From CF-118 sp035934385 (GTDB lineage: Bacteria > Chloroflexota > Dormibacteria > Dormibacterales > Dormibacteraceae): 64,000 nt of DNA. The position numbers and the translations under genes are program-made. Positions 16,825 through 23,855 of this stretch are shown one piece after another. The DNA is taken from contig DASYXY010000055.1 of NCBI GenBank assembly GCA_035934385.1, forward strand, positions 17,926-81,925. The letters run 5' to 3'. Under the pieces are notes generated by a model. That model worked only from the letters and a program-made list of their open reading frames with translations, did no database searches and was not told where the DNA came from. Position 1 is the first letter of the stretch. Every line of letters starts with the position of its first letter.

Positions 16825-17030
16825 CGTGCGTTTACCGACTTCGCGTGGCAGGGGCGGCCGAGTTCACCTCGGCCGCGACTCCGCATCCCATTTTGCTGCA
16901 GCCCGTGGCCTGGCGAAATCAGATCAGATAGTCCTTTGCAGGAGGGAGAGCAGCCTGCCGGCGAAGCCGTGCAGGCGATGAGAGGGAACCTGCGGGTTCC
17001 CGCTCATAAGCTCAACGTGGAGGGGCTTCA
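16806..17030. repeat. 18-bp repeat bracketing the fusion gene's leader, with two hairpins
   Basis: CAACGTGGAGGGGCTTCA occurs at 16806-16823, where it encodes the first codons of the GH57 fusion (minus strand), and again at 17013-17030. The second copy carries an ATG (17031) in place of the GTG and opens a 35-codon frame ending at 16924. Between them are two strong stems: 16855-16862 with 16868-16875 (8 bp, 5-base loop) and 16984-16990 with 16995-17001 (7 bp). The gap may be a duplicated start region, an attenuator or a terminator. Confidence 0.55.
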
Positions 17031-17042
17031 TCAGGCTCTAGG

Positions 17043-18383
17043 TTACTGTCGGCGCGTCGCCGCTCGCCGTCGCGCGGGCTTCGGCGACGGCTTGTCCGCA
17101 CCCTCGAGGCGAACCGCCTGCTGGGCAGCCGCGAGGTCGATGCGCAGAAGCAGCTGGTCGATGACCTTCTCCCACTCGTAGTCACGCGCGGTTGCGAGCC
17201 CGCGCTTGCGAATCGAGGCCGCCAGGCCTGGCCGCTCCTTGATCAGGCGCAGGAGGGTCACGACCTCGACCGGATCGTCCGTCTCGAGTACGAGCGCGTT
17301 GCGGAACGCGTCGGCGTAGTCCTCGCCCGTGGAACCGGTGATTGCGAGACCGCCGGCTGCCATCACCTCGAGGCCCACCAGCCCGAAGGGCTCGTGCCCG
17401 GAGTTCGCAAGCACCGCGTCGCAAGCGACGTAGATGAGCTCGAGCACTTCGTCGTTGATGTAGCTGGTCACGCTGATCACGTCAGCGCTGGGGTGCGACC
17501 GGAGCGCCGTCGCCAGCCCGGCCGGCTCGTCGGGCGCTTTGACGTCAGCCACGTGCAGGCCAAGGCCACGCGCGTGCAGCATCACCTCCGCCCCATGCGG
17601 CTCTCGTCCGCCGCGCATGAGCAGCCGGACTCGACTGCCGCTCTGCTTGAGATAGGCCATGGCCGTAACGGCCATCAGCCAGCGTTTGTCCGGATCGAAA
17701 CGGCCGATCTTGAAGCACAGATGATCCGCGGCAGCTGCCTCGCGCAGCTCGGCGATGGCCTCGCCAAAGTCGCGAGCATCCGTCAAGCCCGGCACTCCGT
17801 TGGGGACGACGATCGGGTTCTGACCCCACTCCCACATCCGGAACTTCATGTAGCGGCTGACGGTCGTGATGGTCGATGCGTAGGCGAGCGCGCCCCAGTT
17901 GATGCGCTGGAAGCCGAAGGTGTTGTTCGCGTTCCACAGCATCACGACGCGGTCCCGCAGCCCGCGGTAGTACAGCGAGTCGGAAAGCAGGTTGACGGTC
18001 GCGGCGGTCTGCCACTCCTCAGCGAGCACCACGACGTTGCGACCCGACTCGATCGCCGGCGCGATTATCCCGTCGACCACGGCAGGAGGGACGCTGCGGT
18101 CCCAGTCCCGCAGCTTCTCCTCCTCCCCGTCGTACACGCCTCCCCGGTGAAACGCCGACAGCCACTGGCACCAGCGGTGGTAGTGCAGGCGGCCGCGCTC
18201 GTGCGCCTCCTCGCTCGGCAGCTCCGGGTCACCGATGAAGAAGAGATGTGTTTCATAGCCCAGGGTGGCGAGCGTCCGCGACAGGCCCTTGACGCGCACG
18301 CCGAGGCCGCCGGCCTGGCTGTACACGTCCGGACCCTCGAAGCTGAGGATCACGAAAATGGTTCGCTCGGGCGTCACCTGCAC
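17043..18383 (-). CDS. Glycosyltransferase, GT4-like
   Basis: The protein has 446 residues if started at the GTG at 18383, just after the preceding gene's stop; a GTG at 18377 is also possible. The N-terminal domain has FVILSFEGPDVYSQAGGLGVRVKGL, close to the glycogen-synthase-type GGL loop. The C-terminal domain has FKIGRFDPDKRW and HEPFGLVGLEVMAAGG (the E-x7-E nucleotide-sugar site). The tail is Lys/Arg-rich. Retaining GT4/GT5-type transferases use nucleotide-sugars to build glycogen, glycans or compatible solutes. Its place between a sugar phosphatase gene and the glycogen synthase fusion supports glucan metabolism. Acceptor unknown. Confidence 0.83.
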   Translation of the reverse strand: MQVTPERTIFVILSFEGPDVYSQAGGLGVRVKGLSRTLATLGYETHLFFIGDPELPSEEAHERGRLHYHRWCQWLSAFHRGGVYDGEEEKLRDWDRSVPPAVVDGIIAPAIESGRNVVVLAEEWQTAATVNLLSDSLYYRGLRDRVVMLWNANNTFGFQRINWGALAYASTITTVSRYMKFRMWEWGQNPIVVPNGVPGLTDARDFGEAIAELREAAAADHLCFKIGRFDPDKRWLMAVTAMAYLKQSGSRVRLLMRGGREPHGAEVMLHARGLGLHVADVKAPDEPAGLATALRSHPSADVISVTSYINDEVLELIYVACDAVLANSGHEPFGLVGLEVMAAGGLAITGSTGEDYADAFRNALVLETDDPVEVVTLLRLIKERPGLAASIRKRGLATARDYEWEKVIDQLLLRIDLAAAQQAVRLEGADKPSPKPARRRAATRRQ

Positions 18384-18387
18384 GGCG

Positions 18388-19155
18388 TCAATCGCCCGCG
18401 AACGCGCGCAACGCCAACTTGTGTGACGGTGCGTCCGGCGCGCACAGCAGCGTAGTGCGCGTCTGCAGCGTGCACTCGAGCGATTCGAGCGAGCTCCCAT
18501 GCAGGTCCGTGGCTACGCCGCCGGTCTCGCTGAGGAGCAGGAGACCGGCCGTCATGTCGAACACACGCATCGGCACCGGGGCGCAGAACGCGTCGAGCGC
18601 TCCCGCCGCCGTGTGCGCCATCGACAGCGCCATCGCCCCAAGGATGCGCACCTTGCCAGATCGCGCGACCAGGGGTCCGGCGACACCCAGCGAGCGGGTG
18701 GAGCTCTCGAGGCCGAGCAGCTGGATGCGATCCGCGCGCTCGCGCGGGATGACCGAGATCGGGCGGCCGTTGCGCTTCGCCCCGTGCCCCTTGATCGCCG
18801 TCCACCTCTCGCCGCTGACGATGTTGACGACGCATCCCACAGTCGCATCACCGACAGTCGGTCCCTCGAGCAGGGCCATCATCACGTTGTAGAACGGAAT
18901 CCCCTGCTTGGCGTTCAGGCTGCCGTCCACGGGGTCCACGACCACCAGCGGATGTGGCGCGCCGAACGAGCGGAGTCCCACCTCTTCGGACAGCACAGAG
19001 AAACGAATGCCGCGATCAGCGATCGCCTGCAGCTCTTCAAACACCACCGCCTCTGCGGCGCGATCGAGCTCCATCGTGCGGTCGCCGCCCGCACCCATCG
19101 CAAGCTGATGCCGGCCGGCCTCCGTGCCGGCGAGCGGCGTGACGACGTCGCGCAC
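18388..19155 (-). CDS. Inositol monophosphatase / fructose-1,6-bisphosphatase family protein
   Basis: 255 residues from a GTG at 19155. The metal-binding motifs are SEEVG (in the position of the family's Glu-Glu) and VVDPVDGSLNAKQGIPFYNVM (the DPxDG[ST] motif), with VFDMTAGLLLLSETGG near the C-terminus. The GAGGDRTMELDRAAE segment resembles archaeal-type IMPase/FBPases. Family members normally have an extra N-terminal helix. Here that sequence (LTRSQWLDTFLRIGA) is encoded in frame upstream to about 19203 but without ATG, GTG or TTG, so the true start may be non-canonical. Likely removes phosphate from a sugar or inositol phosphate in the glucan cluster. Confidence 0.82.
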   Translation of the reverse strand: MRDVVTPLAGTEAGRHQLAMGAGGDRTMELDRAAEAVVFEELQAIADRGIRFSVLSEEVGLRSFGAPHPLVVVDPVDGSLNAKQGIPFYNVMMALLEGPTVGDATVGCVVNIVSGERWTAIKGHGAKRNGRPISVIPRERADRIQLLGLESSTRSLGVAGPLVARSGKVRILGAMALSMAHTAAGALDAFCAPVPMRVFDMTAGLLLLSETGGVATDLHGSSLESLECTLQTRTTLLCAPDAPSHKLALRAFAGD

Positions 19156-19216
19156 GCGCGCACCTATGCGGAGAAATGTGTCGAGCCACTGCGACCGCGT
19201 CAGGTCGATGGGCGTC

Positions 19217-19501
19217 TCAGGGTTCGACGGGTGTGGCGGCGGGGTCCACCCTGCGGCGGCGGCGGCGCCGGCGCTCGACCACGATCGTGATCAGGTAGGG
19301 CTGCTGCATCGCCCATACGCGCTCGATGAGCTGCGGGATGGCGATGGAATGCGGCCGCTCGATGCCAAGCAGGATGAGACGCTCCGCCAGCGCGTCGGCG
19401 AGCTCGGTCCTGTCGTGCAGGTTCATCTGCTCCAGGGTTTCGAGGATGTCGTCAAGACGCCGCAGACTTGACCTGCGCTCCTGATCCTCAGGACGGATCA
19501 T
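19217..19501 (-). CDS. Hypothetical protein with Arg-rich tail
   Basis: 94 residues from an ATG. The N-terminal 60 residues are charged and predicted helical (RRLDDILETLEQMNLHDRTELADALAERL pattern), then IERVWAMQQPYLITIVVE, followed by eight consecutive Arg residues and a Pro/Ala tail. The poly-Arg run suggests nucleic acid or phosphate binding. No family is recognised. It lies between the hydrolase pair and the IMPase gene in the same orientation, with 13 bases to the upstream gene, so it is probably part of that transcript. Confidence 0.55.
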   Translation of the reverse strand: MIRPEDQERRSSLRRLDDILETLEQMNLHDRTELADALAERLILLGIERPHSIAIPQLIERVWAMQQPYLITIVVERRRRRRRRVDPAATPVEP

Positions 19502-19514
19502 CGCGCCTTAGAGC

Positions 19515-20387
19515 TTATATCGCTGTGACTTGCGACAGGGCAAGGGCCACCTCGTCCGGCCGTTCGAACTGGAGCCAGTGCCCGGCGCCTTCCAGCACCT
19601 CGAGGTGAAAACGCCCCTTCACGTGCGCCCTTGTCTGCTCCGCCTGCCGGCGCCCCAGCGCGGGATCGTTGTCGCCCCATAGAAGCTGGGTCGGCGACGT
19701 GATGTCGCCCATGCGCTGCAACCGCTCCCACGCGGCGCCACCGGTTTTCAGGTTCGCGCGGTAGTAATTGAGACCCGCTGTCAGGCGGCCCGGGCGCGTC
19801 ATGGAGCGCACGAACCCGTCCACCACACGCTCCGGGATCGCGTCCGGGTTCGGACCGATGCGGTAGGTCGCACGCAGCCTCATGTTGTCCTGATCGGTAA
19901 GGACCCGCTCGGCCTTGCCGGCCTGAATGAAGAGCCCGATGTAGCTCGAGCGTGCCTCCTGGTCGGGATCCTCTCGGCTGGCCGCGGCGAGCGCAGCCGG
20001 ATGCCCGACCGAGAGCGCGGTCAGCGTCGTCGTCATGTCCGGGTGCGTGGCGGCGAAGTACCACGCGATCACGGCGCCCCAGTCATGCCCTGCGATGTGA
20101 GCCGACTTGCGACCGAACGATTCGATGAGACCCCTGGCGTCGGCGACCAGGTGGTCGAGGCCGTAGTTCTCCACACCCTCCGGCGCGTCGGTAAGCCCGT
20201 AGCCACGCAGGTCCGGCGCCACCGCGAGGAAACCCGCATGCGCCAGCACGTGCAGCTGGCGCGCCCACGACTCGGCCCCCTCTGGAAAGCCGTGCATCAT
20301 CAGCACCATGTCGCCGTCAGGCGGACCCTCGACGAGCGTGCGAAATCGAAGTCCATTGGCGTTGACCATGTGAGTGCTGGCGGTCAC
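19515..20387 (-). CDS. Alpha/beta hydrolase, epoxide hydrolase-like
   Basis: 290 residues. HGFPEGAESW forms the oxyanion segment, GHDWGA carries an Asp nucleophile as in epoxide hydrolases and haloalkane dehalogenases, and GAGHWLQFE supplies the catalytic His. The Asp at the nucleophile elbow favours epoxide hydrolase or dehalogenase over esterase. The GTG start at 20387 overlaps the preceding hydrolase stop as GTGA, so the two are translationally coupled. Substrate unknown. Confidence 0.87.
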   Translation of the reverse strand: MTASTHMVNANGLRFRTLVEGPPDGDMVLMMHGFPEGAESWARQLHVLAHAGFLAVAPDLRGYGLTDAPEGVENYGLDHLVADARGLIESFGRKSAHIAGHDWGAVIAWYFAATHPDMTTTLTALSVGHPAALAAASREDPDQEARSSYIGLFIQAGKAERVLTDQDNMRLRATYRIGPNPDAIPERVVDGFVRSMTRPGRLTAGLNYYRANLKTGGAAWERLQRMGDITSPTQLLWGDNDPALGRRQAEQTRAHVKGRFHLEVLEGAGHWLQFERPDEVALALSQVTAI

Positions 20388-20878
20388 GGCAGGGACTTCA
20401 CGAAGGCCGCCGCCACGTCAAGCGCCTGGTCCAGCACCGCGAGCAGGCCGTGGCCTTGCCCCGGAAAGATCTCGAACTTGGCGTTGGGGACCACCTTGAC
20501 CCACTTCTTCAGCAGGTCGATTCGCGCGAACGGGTCGCGGTCTCCGCTCATGAACAGCACGGGACAGCGGATCTGTTTGAAGTGGTCGGTGCGCAGCTGG
20601 TCGGGGAAACCCGGCCGGTGTAGTGGATAGGAGAACAGGACGAGGCCGGCGAATTGCGCCTCGACGGCGGCCAGGCTGGCCATCCGACCTCCATAAGACT
20701 GCCCGCCACCGACCACGTCACGTCCGGCGCGCGCGACGAAGGCCTGGACCGCGCGCTCCACGTTGCTCTTCGGCAGGTCGAGCGCCAACGCGTCGATGCC
20801 GCGCGCCTTGAACCCGACCACGTATGGCTTCATCGATGCCGCGGTGCCCGACGCGCCGTGACCGAGAACGATTTTCAC
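20384..20878 (-). CDS. Alpha/beta hydrolase, dienelactone hydrolase/TEX30-like
   Basis: 164 residues from a GTG at 20878, giving the usual family start VKIVLGHGASG. An ATG at 20923 would add 15 residues with atypical codons (TTA, TTT) and is thought less likely. GGGQSYGGRMAS holds the Ser nucleophile, LFMSGDRDPFA the acidic residue and GQGHGLL the His. Small hydrolases of this group act on esters or lactones, but most are uncharacterised. It heads a two-gene unit with the epoxide-hydrolase-like gene. Confidence 0.75.
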   Translation of the reverse strand: MKIVLGHGASGTAASMKPYVVGFKARGIDALALDLPKSNVERAVQAFVARAGRDVVGGGQSYGGRMASLAAVEAQFAGLVLFSYPLHRPGFPDQLRTDHFKQIRCPVLFMSGDRDPFARIDLLKKWVKVVPNAKFEIFPGQGHGLLAVLDQALDVAAAFVKSLP

Positions 20879-21355
20879 GACTGCTGCCTTGTGGAAAAAG
20901 TCGATGAGTAAGTCACGGCGCATCCAAAAACGCGCTCATCGAGTGTGAAGAAGAGCTCCGTCGCGCCGCGCGCGACCATGGCTTCATGCATTTCGAAATG
21001 ACGTCGTGAGACATCGTGATGGAGTCGCGTCGCAGTTTTTCGACGGCATGTCTAGCGAAAAAAATCTTAGCTACCCATTGACGAACGCGATGCACACGAT
21101 GTATCAAGTCACTCTGTATGGCGTATCTACTCGCGATTGCCACCACAGAGGCAATGGACCCGACGCGAGTCAGCGACCCATTTCGCACAGCCACCAACGT
21201 CGTGATGGCCTTTTCGTTCAGGTCTTGCGGCGAAACCCATGGGGTTGCAGAGGAGGTAGGTGCAGGACAGGACGTAGATCGCGTCTCACCAAGAGAAGCT
21301 GATCACCAAACCATGGAACCTCGGGTCCTCATCACTGAGAAGGAGGTGCACGAAC
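20879..21355. other. Gene-poor stretch
   Basis: These 477 bases are visibly less GC-rich than their surroundings and contain no convincing gene. A 33-codon open stretch on the plus strand (about 20910-21010) reads like protein but has no ATG, GTG or TTG near its beginning; it may be a gene remnant. No tRNA-like or strong hairpin structure was seen. Confidence 0.5.
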
Positions 21356-21421
21356 ATGGCTGCTAAGAAGAAGGCCGCGAAGAAGCCTGCTGCCAAGAAG
21401 AAGGCCGCGAAGAAGAGGTAA
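21356..21421 (+). CDS. 21-residue Lys/Ala-rich basic peptide
   Basis: The frame runs from an ATG at 21356, preceded by a perfect AAGGAGG at the right distance, to TAA at 21421. It encodes two near-identical halves (MAAKKKAAKKP and AAKKKAAKKR): ten Lys, one Arg, eight Ala and one Pro. This composition is that of histone H1-like or nucleoid-binding tails. A Rho-independent terminator follows 40 bases on, so it looks like a complete one-gene unit. It may be a minimal nucleoid-associated or RNA-binding peptide. Too short for standard gene callers. Chance is unlikely given the ribosome site and terminator, but expression is unproven. Confidence 0.65.
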   Translation: MAAKKKAAKKPAAKKKAAKKR

Positions 21422-21460
21422 GAGCCTCTTCTAGCGATTCGTAAATCGGAAATCGCTTTG

Positions 21461-21495
21461 CGCCGGGGTTCTGTGGAGCCCCGGCGTTCTTGTTT
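21461..21495 (+). terminator. Rho-independent terminator
   Basis: The stem CGCCGGGG (21461-21468) pairs with CCCCGGCG (21479-21486) across a 10-base loop and is followed by TTCTTGTTT. It closes the unit of the 21-residue basic peptide. Confidence 0.75.
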
Positions 21496-21620
21496 CTCAG
21501 AGGTTGTGAGGCGATGACGACGAGCCGTTCCGTCACCGAGCGCTTTGATGTGTGACTCCACCAGCTCTGCGTCCTCGTAGACGTTGACTTCGACCTGTCC
21601 GTCACTCAAGCAATAAATTC

Positions 21621-21649
21621 TTGACTCTCGAACATCTGTTCGATAACCT
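21621..21649 (+). promoter_or_regulatory. SOS promoter with LexA box for imuA-imuB-dnaE2
   Basis: A -35 TTGACT (21621-21626) and a -10 TAACCT (21644-21649) are 17 bases apart. The spacer contains CGAACATCTGTTCG (21629-21642), a perfect match to the Gram-positive LexA box CGAAC-N4-GTTCG. LexA bound here would block RNA polymerase until DNA damage. Transcription would begin near 21656, which rules out the in-frame ATG at 21650 as the imuA start. Confidence 0.85.
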
Positions 21650-21706
21650 ATGCACAGCCTCCATCTCGCCGCCTGCGTCAAACCCCGGAGGCAAAGCAAG
21701 GGAGAG

Positions 21707-22480
21707 ATGCAGGTACAAGCACGTCCACTCGGTGGCAAGACCGAGACACTCGACCATGCGATCGAAGCGATTCGGGTCCGCTTCGGAAGCCAGGCGCTCA
21801 CGCGGGTGGCGGAACTACCGCCCCCGCTGCCCTGGCCGAGCGGGACGCCGCTCGATCGCCTGACCGGGATCGGCGGCCTGCCGCGCGGGCGGCTGACGTT
21901 GCTGACCGGAACGGGAACGTGCGGCAAGCTCACGCTCGCGCTGGCGCTGCTGGCGCAGGCCACTCATGAGTTCGCTCACACCGTGGTGATCGACCCTGCG
22001 CGCCAGTTCGACCCTTGGGCGATGCTGCCGTTCGATCCCGACCTCGGTCCTTTGACTGTCATCACTCCTCCCTCGGCGGAGGCGGCCGGCGAGGCTGCCT
22101 CCGCGCTCGCTCGGGCGGGGGCGGGCTTCATCCTTTTAATGGGGGAGATCCCAGAGCCCTGGCTGGCGCCGATGGAGGCCGGGGCGGCTCGATCGGGCGC
22201 CCTGGTGGTCGGCGTGGTCGACGCCGCCGGCCGAGCGCTGGCTCACGCCTCGAGCCTGAGCCTTGGCTTCACCCTGGCCGGATGGGTCTACGAGCGAGGC
22301 CAGCTCGTCGGTCTGAACATCTGCGCGCGCTGCACCAAGAACAAGCTGGCGCCGCCGGTGGGTGAGTCAGAGCTGGAGGTTCGCTACACGATCGGCACAG
22401 CGCTGATCATCGGCCGCCCGGTCTCCGATCTCTGCGGGCAAGTACAGGCAGAGGCGGAATGCGTATCTGCTGCTGTCTAG
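21707..22480 (+). CDS. imuA: ImuA, RecA-like SOS mutagenesis protein
   Basis: 257 residues from the ATG at 21707, with GGAGG and GGGAG upstream. This start is chosen because the ATG at 21650 lies before the expected transcription start. A RecA-fold core has a degenerate Walker A, GTGTCGKL (Leu where Ser/Thr is usual), as in ImuA proteins that assist translesion synthesis without normal recombinase activity. VVIDPARQFDPWAM and FILLMGEIPEPW correspond to later strands. It overlaps imuB by 22 bases, so the two are coupled. Known cassettes place it with ImuB and DnaE2 for damage-induced mutagenesis. Confidence 0.87.
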   Translation: MQVQARPLGGKTETLDHAIEAIRVRFGSQALTRVAELPPPLPWPSGTPLDRLTGIGGLPRGRLTLLTGTGTCGKLTLALALLAQATHEFAHTVVIDPARQFDPWAMLPFDPDLGPLTVITPPSAEAAGEAASALARAGAGFILLMGEIPEPWLAPMEAGAARSGALVVGVVDAAGRALAHASSLSLGFTLAGWVYERGQLVGLNICARCTKNKLAPPVGESELEVRYTIGTALIIGRPVSDLCGQVQAEAECVSAAV

Positions 22481-23598
22481 CCGGCCACCTCGAGCTGGCG
22501 CGCCGGCCAGACCTCTATGGCAGGCCGGTGATCGTCGGTCAGTGGCAGGACCAGGTCATCGCTACATCAGAAGAGACGATGACGTACGGGGTTGTACCCG
22601 GAATGGCTTTGCGCCAGGCGGAGCACCTTTGCCCTCAGGCAACTTTTCTGGCCCCTGACCCGGCCGCCGCGATCCGTCTTCGCGAGCTGATCGCCGCCGC
22701 CCTCTACGACCTCGCGCCGTGCGTCGAGGTTCGCGTCGAAGGCATCGCCTGGCTCGACCTCGAAGGTGTGCCGTCTCCGTCCGAATCGATCCGCGAGGCG
22801 AGGCGGCGCCTGCGCGCGGCCGTCCGGCGCGAGCCGCGACTCGGCCTTGCACCAGGACCGTTCTCGGCTCGACTTGCCGCTGCACGCGCCAGACCGGGCC
22901 GGCTGCTGAAGATCGACGACGCGCGCGCGTTCCTCGCTCCGCTCCCGACACACGAGCTCCATCTCTCCGCCGAGCAGATGGAGCGCCTCGACCTTCTCGG
23001 CCTGCGCACGCTCGGCGCCGTCGCGGCGCTGGGATCGCGCGAGCTCGAGAGCCAGCTGGGCCGCGAAGGACGGCACGCGGTGCTGCTCGCCCGCGGGCTC
23101 GAGCCCGATCAGCTCACGCCGTGGCAGCCGCCGATGTTCACCAGCGCCCACCGGCAGTTCGAGCCACCGGTCCAGGATCGCGAAGCCCTGCTCTTCGTCG
23201 CACGCGCATTGTGTGGAGACCTCGCCGAGGAGCTTGGCTTGCGAGGCGCCGGCGCCAAGCAGATGCGCGTGCGTCTCGTCTGCGAGGGCGATGACGTCGA
23301 GGCGCGCGAATCCATCGTCCGGCATCCGCTCAGCAGCGCCGCGGAGCTGTTCGGCCTGGCCGGCTCGTGGATCAAGTCGTGGCAGCCGCAAGGGCCGATC
23401 ACCGAGATGTGGATCGAGCTGCCTGTGCTCGAAGCCTCGGGCAGGCGTCAGCTGAGGTTGTGGACGGGCGGGGACGGCACCAGCGACGAGGTCAGCGCCG
23501 CGCTCGAGCGACTGCAGGAACGCCACGGTGACGGCATCGCTCACCAGCCTCGCCCCCACCTCCCCTCCTCCCCCATTCCCTCACAGCGATTCGCATGA
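22459..23598 (+). CDS. imuB: ImuB, catalytically inactive Y-family polymerase-like protein
   Basis: 379 residues. The Y-family fold is recognisable (GRPVIVG, YGVVPGMALRQAEHLCP, the helix-hairpin-helix LGLRTLGAVAALGSRELESQLGREG, and the little-finger region FEPPVQDREALLF). The catalytic DxD and SxDE of active Y polymerases are absent: the start reads CCCLAGHLELARR and the second site VEGIAWLDLEG. This is the defining ImuB pattern, an adaptor joining DnaE2 and the sliding clamp. It is rather short compared with many ImuB proteins, with a reduced C-terminus. The stop overlaps the next start as ATGA. Confidence 0.88.
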   Translation: MRICCCLAGHLELARRPDLYGRPVIVGQWQDQVIATSEETMTYGVVPGMALRQAEHLCPQATFLAPDPAAAIRLRELIAAALYDLAPCVEVRVEGIAWLDLEGVPSPSESIREARRRLRAAVRREPRLGLAPGPFSARLAAARARPGRLLKIDDARAFLAPLPTHELHLSAEQMERLDLLGLRTLGAVAALGSRELESQLGREGRHAVLLARGLEPDQLTPWQPPMFTSAHRQFEPPVQDREALLFVARALCGDLAEELGLRGAGAKQMRVRLVCEGDDVEARESIVRHPLSSAAELFGLAGSWIKSWQPQGPITEMWIELPVLEASGRRQLRLWTGGDGTSDEVSAALERLQERHGDGIAHQPRPHLPSSPIPSQRFA

Positions 23599-23843
23599 CC
23601 CGCCTCATGAACCCGCCCACCCCTGTCGCCGTCACCTTGAACGCCGACGGAACCCCGGCTTACATCACCGGCCCGTGGTCTGGCGCTGTCGATCCGATTG
23701 CTCGCTGGAAGGTCGAGACCGAGTGGTGGACGCAGGCGGTCGTGCGCGAGTACTGGAAGGTCGTGCTCAACAACGACCTGCTGTGCGAGCTGTTTCGCGA
23801 TGCATCTCGCGACGAATGGTTCATCGAGCGGGTCTACGACTGA
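23595..23843 (+). CDS. DUF6504-like small protein of the imu cassette
   Basis: 82 residues, overlapping the imuB stop as ATGA and 12 bases before dnaE2. Pattern: PVAVTLNADGTPAYITGPW then ARWKVETEWWTQ and ELFRDASRDEWFIERVYD. This is the small beta-rich protein often encoded beside imuB and dnaE2 (DUF6504-type). Its role is unknown, but position and coupling argue for a part in the same SOS mutasome. Confidence 0.75.
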   Translation: MTRLMNPPTPVAVTLNADGTPAYITGPWSGAVDPIARWKVETEWWTQAVVREYWKVVLNNDLLCELFRDASRDEWFIERVYD

Positions 23844-23855
23844 CTTCCTGCCGCT

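Noticed and set aside
21650..21706. ATG at 21650 as imuA start
   Set aside because: It directly follows the predicted -10 element, so it would precede the transcription start.
21286..21963. 225-residue minus-strand frame across the SOS promoter and the Lys/Ala peptide gene
   Set aside because: Its hydrophobic Phe/Ala run is simply the antisense of the Lys/Ala codons, and it would cover the LexA box, terminator and imuA start. No start signal was seen.
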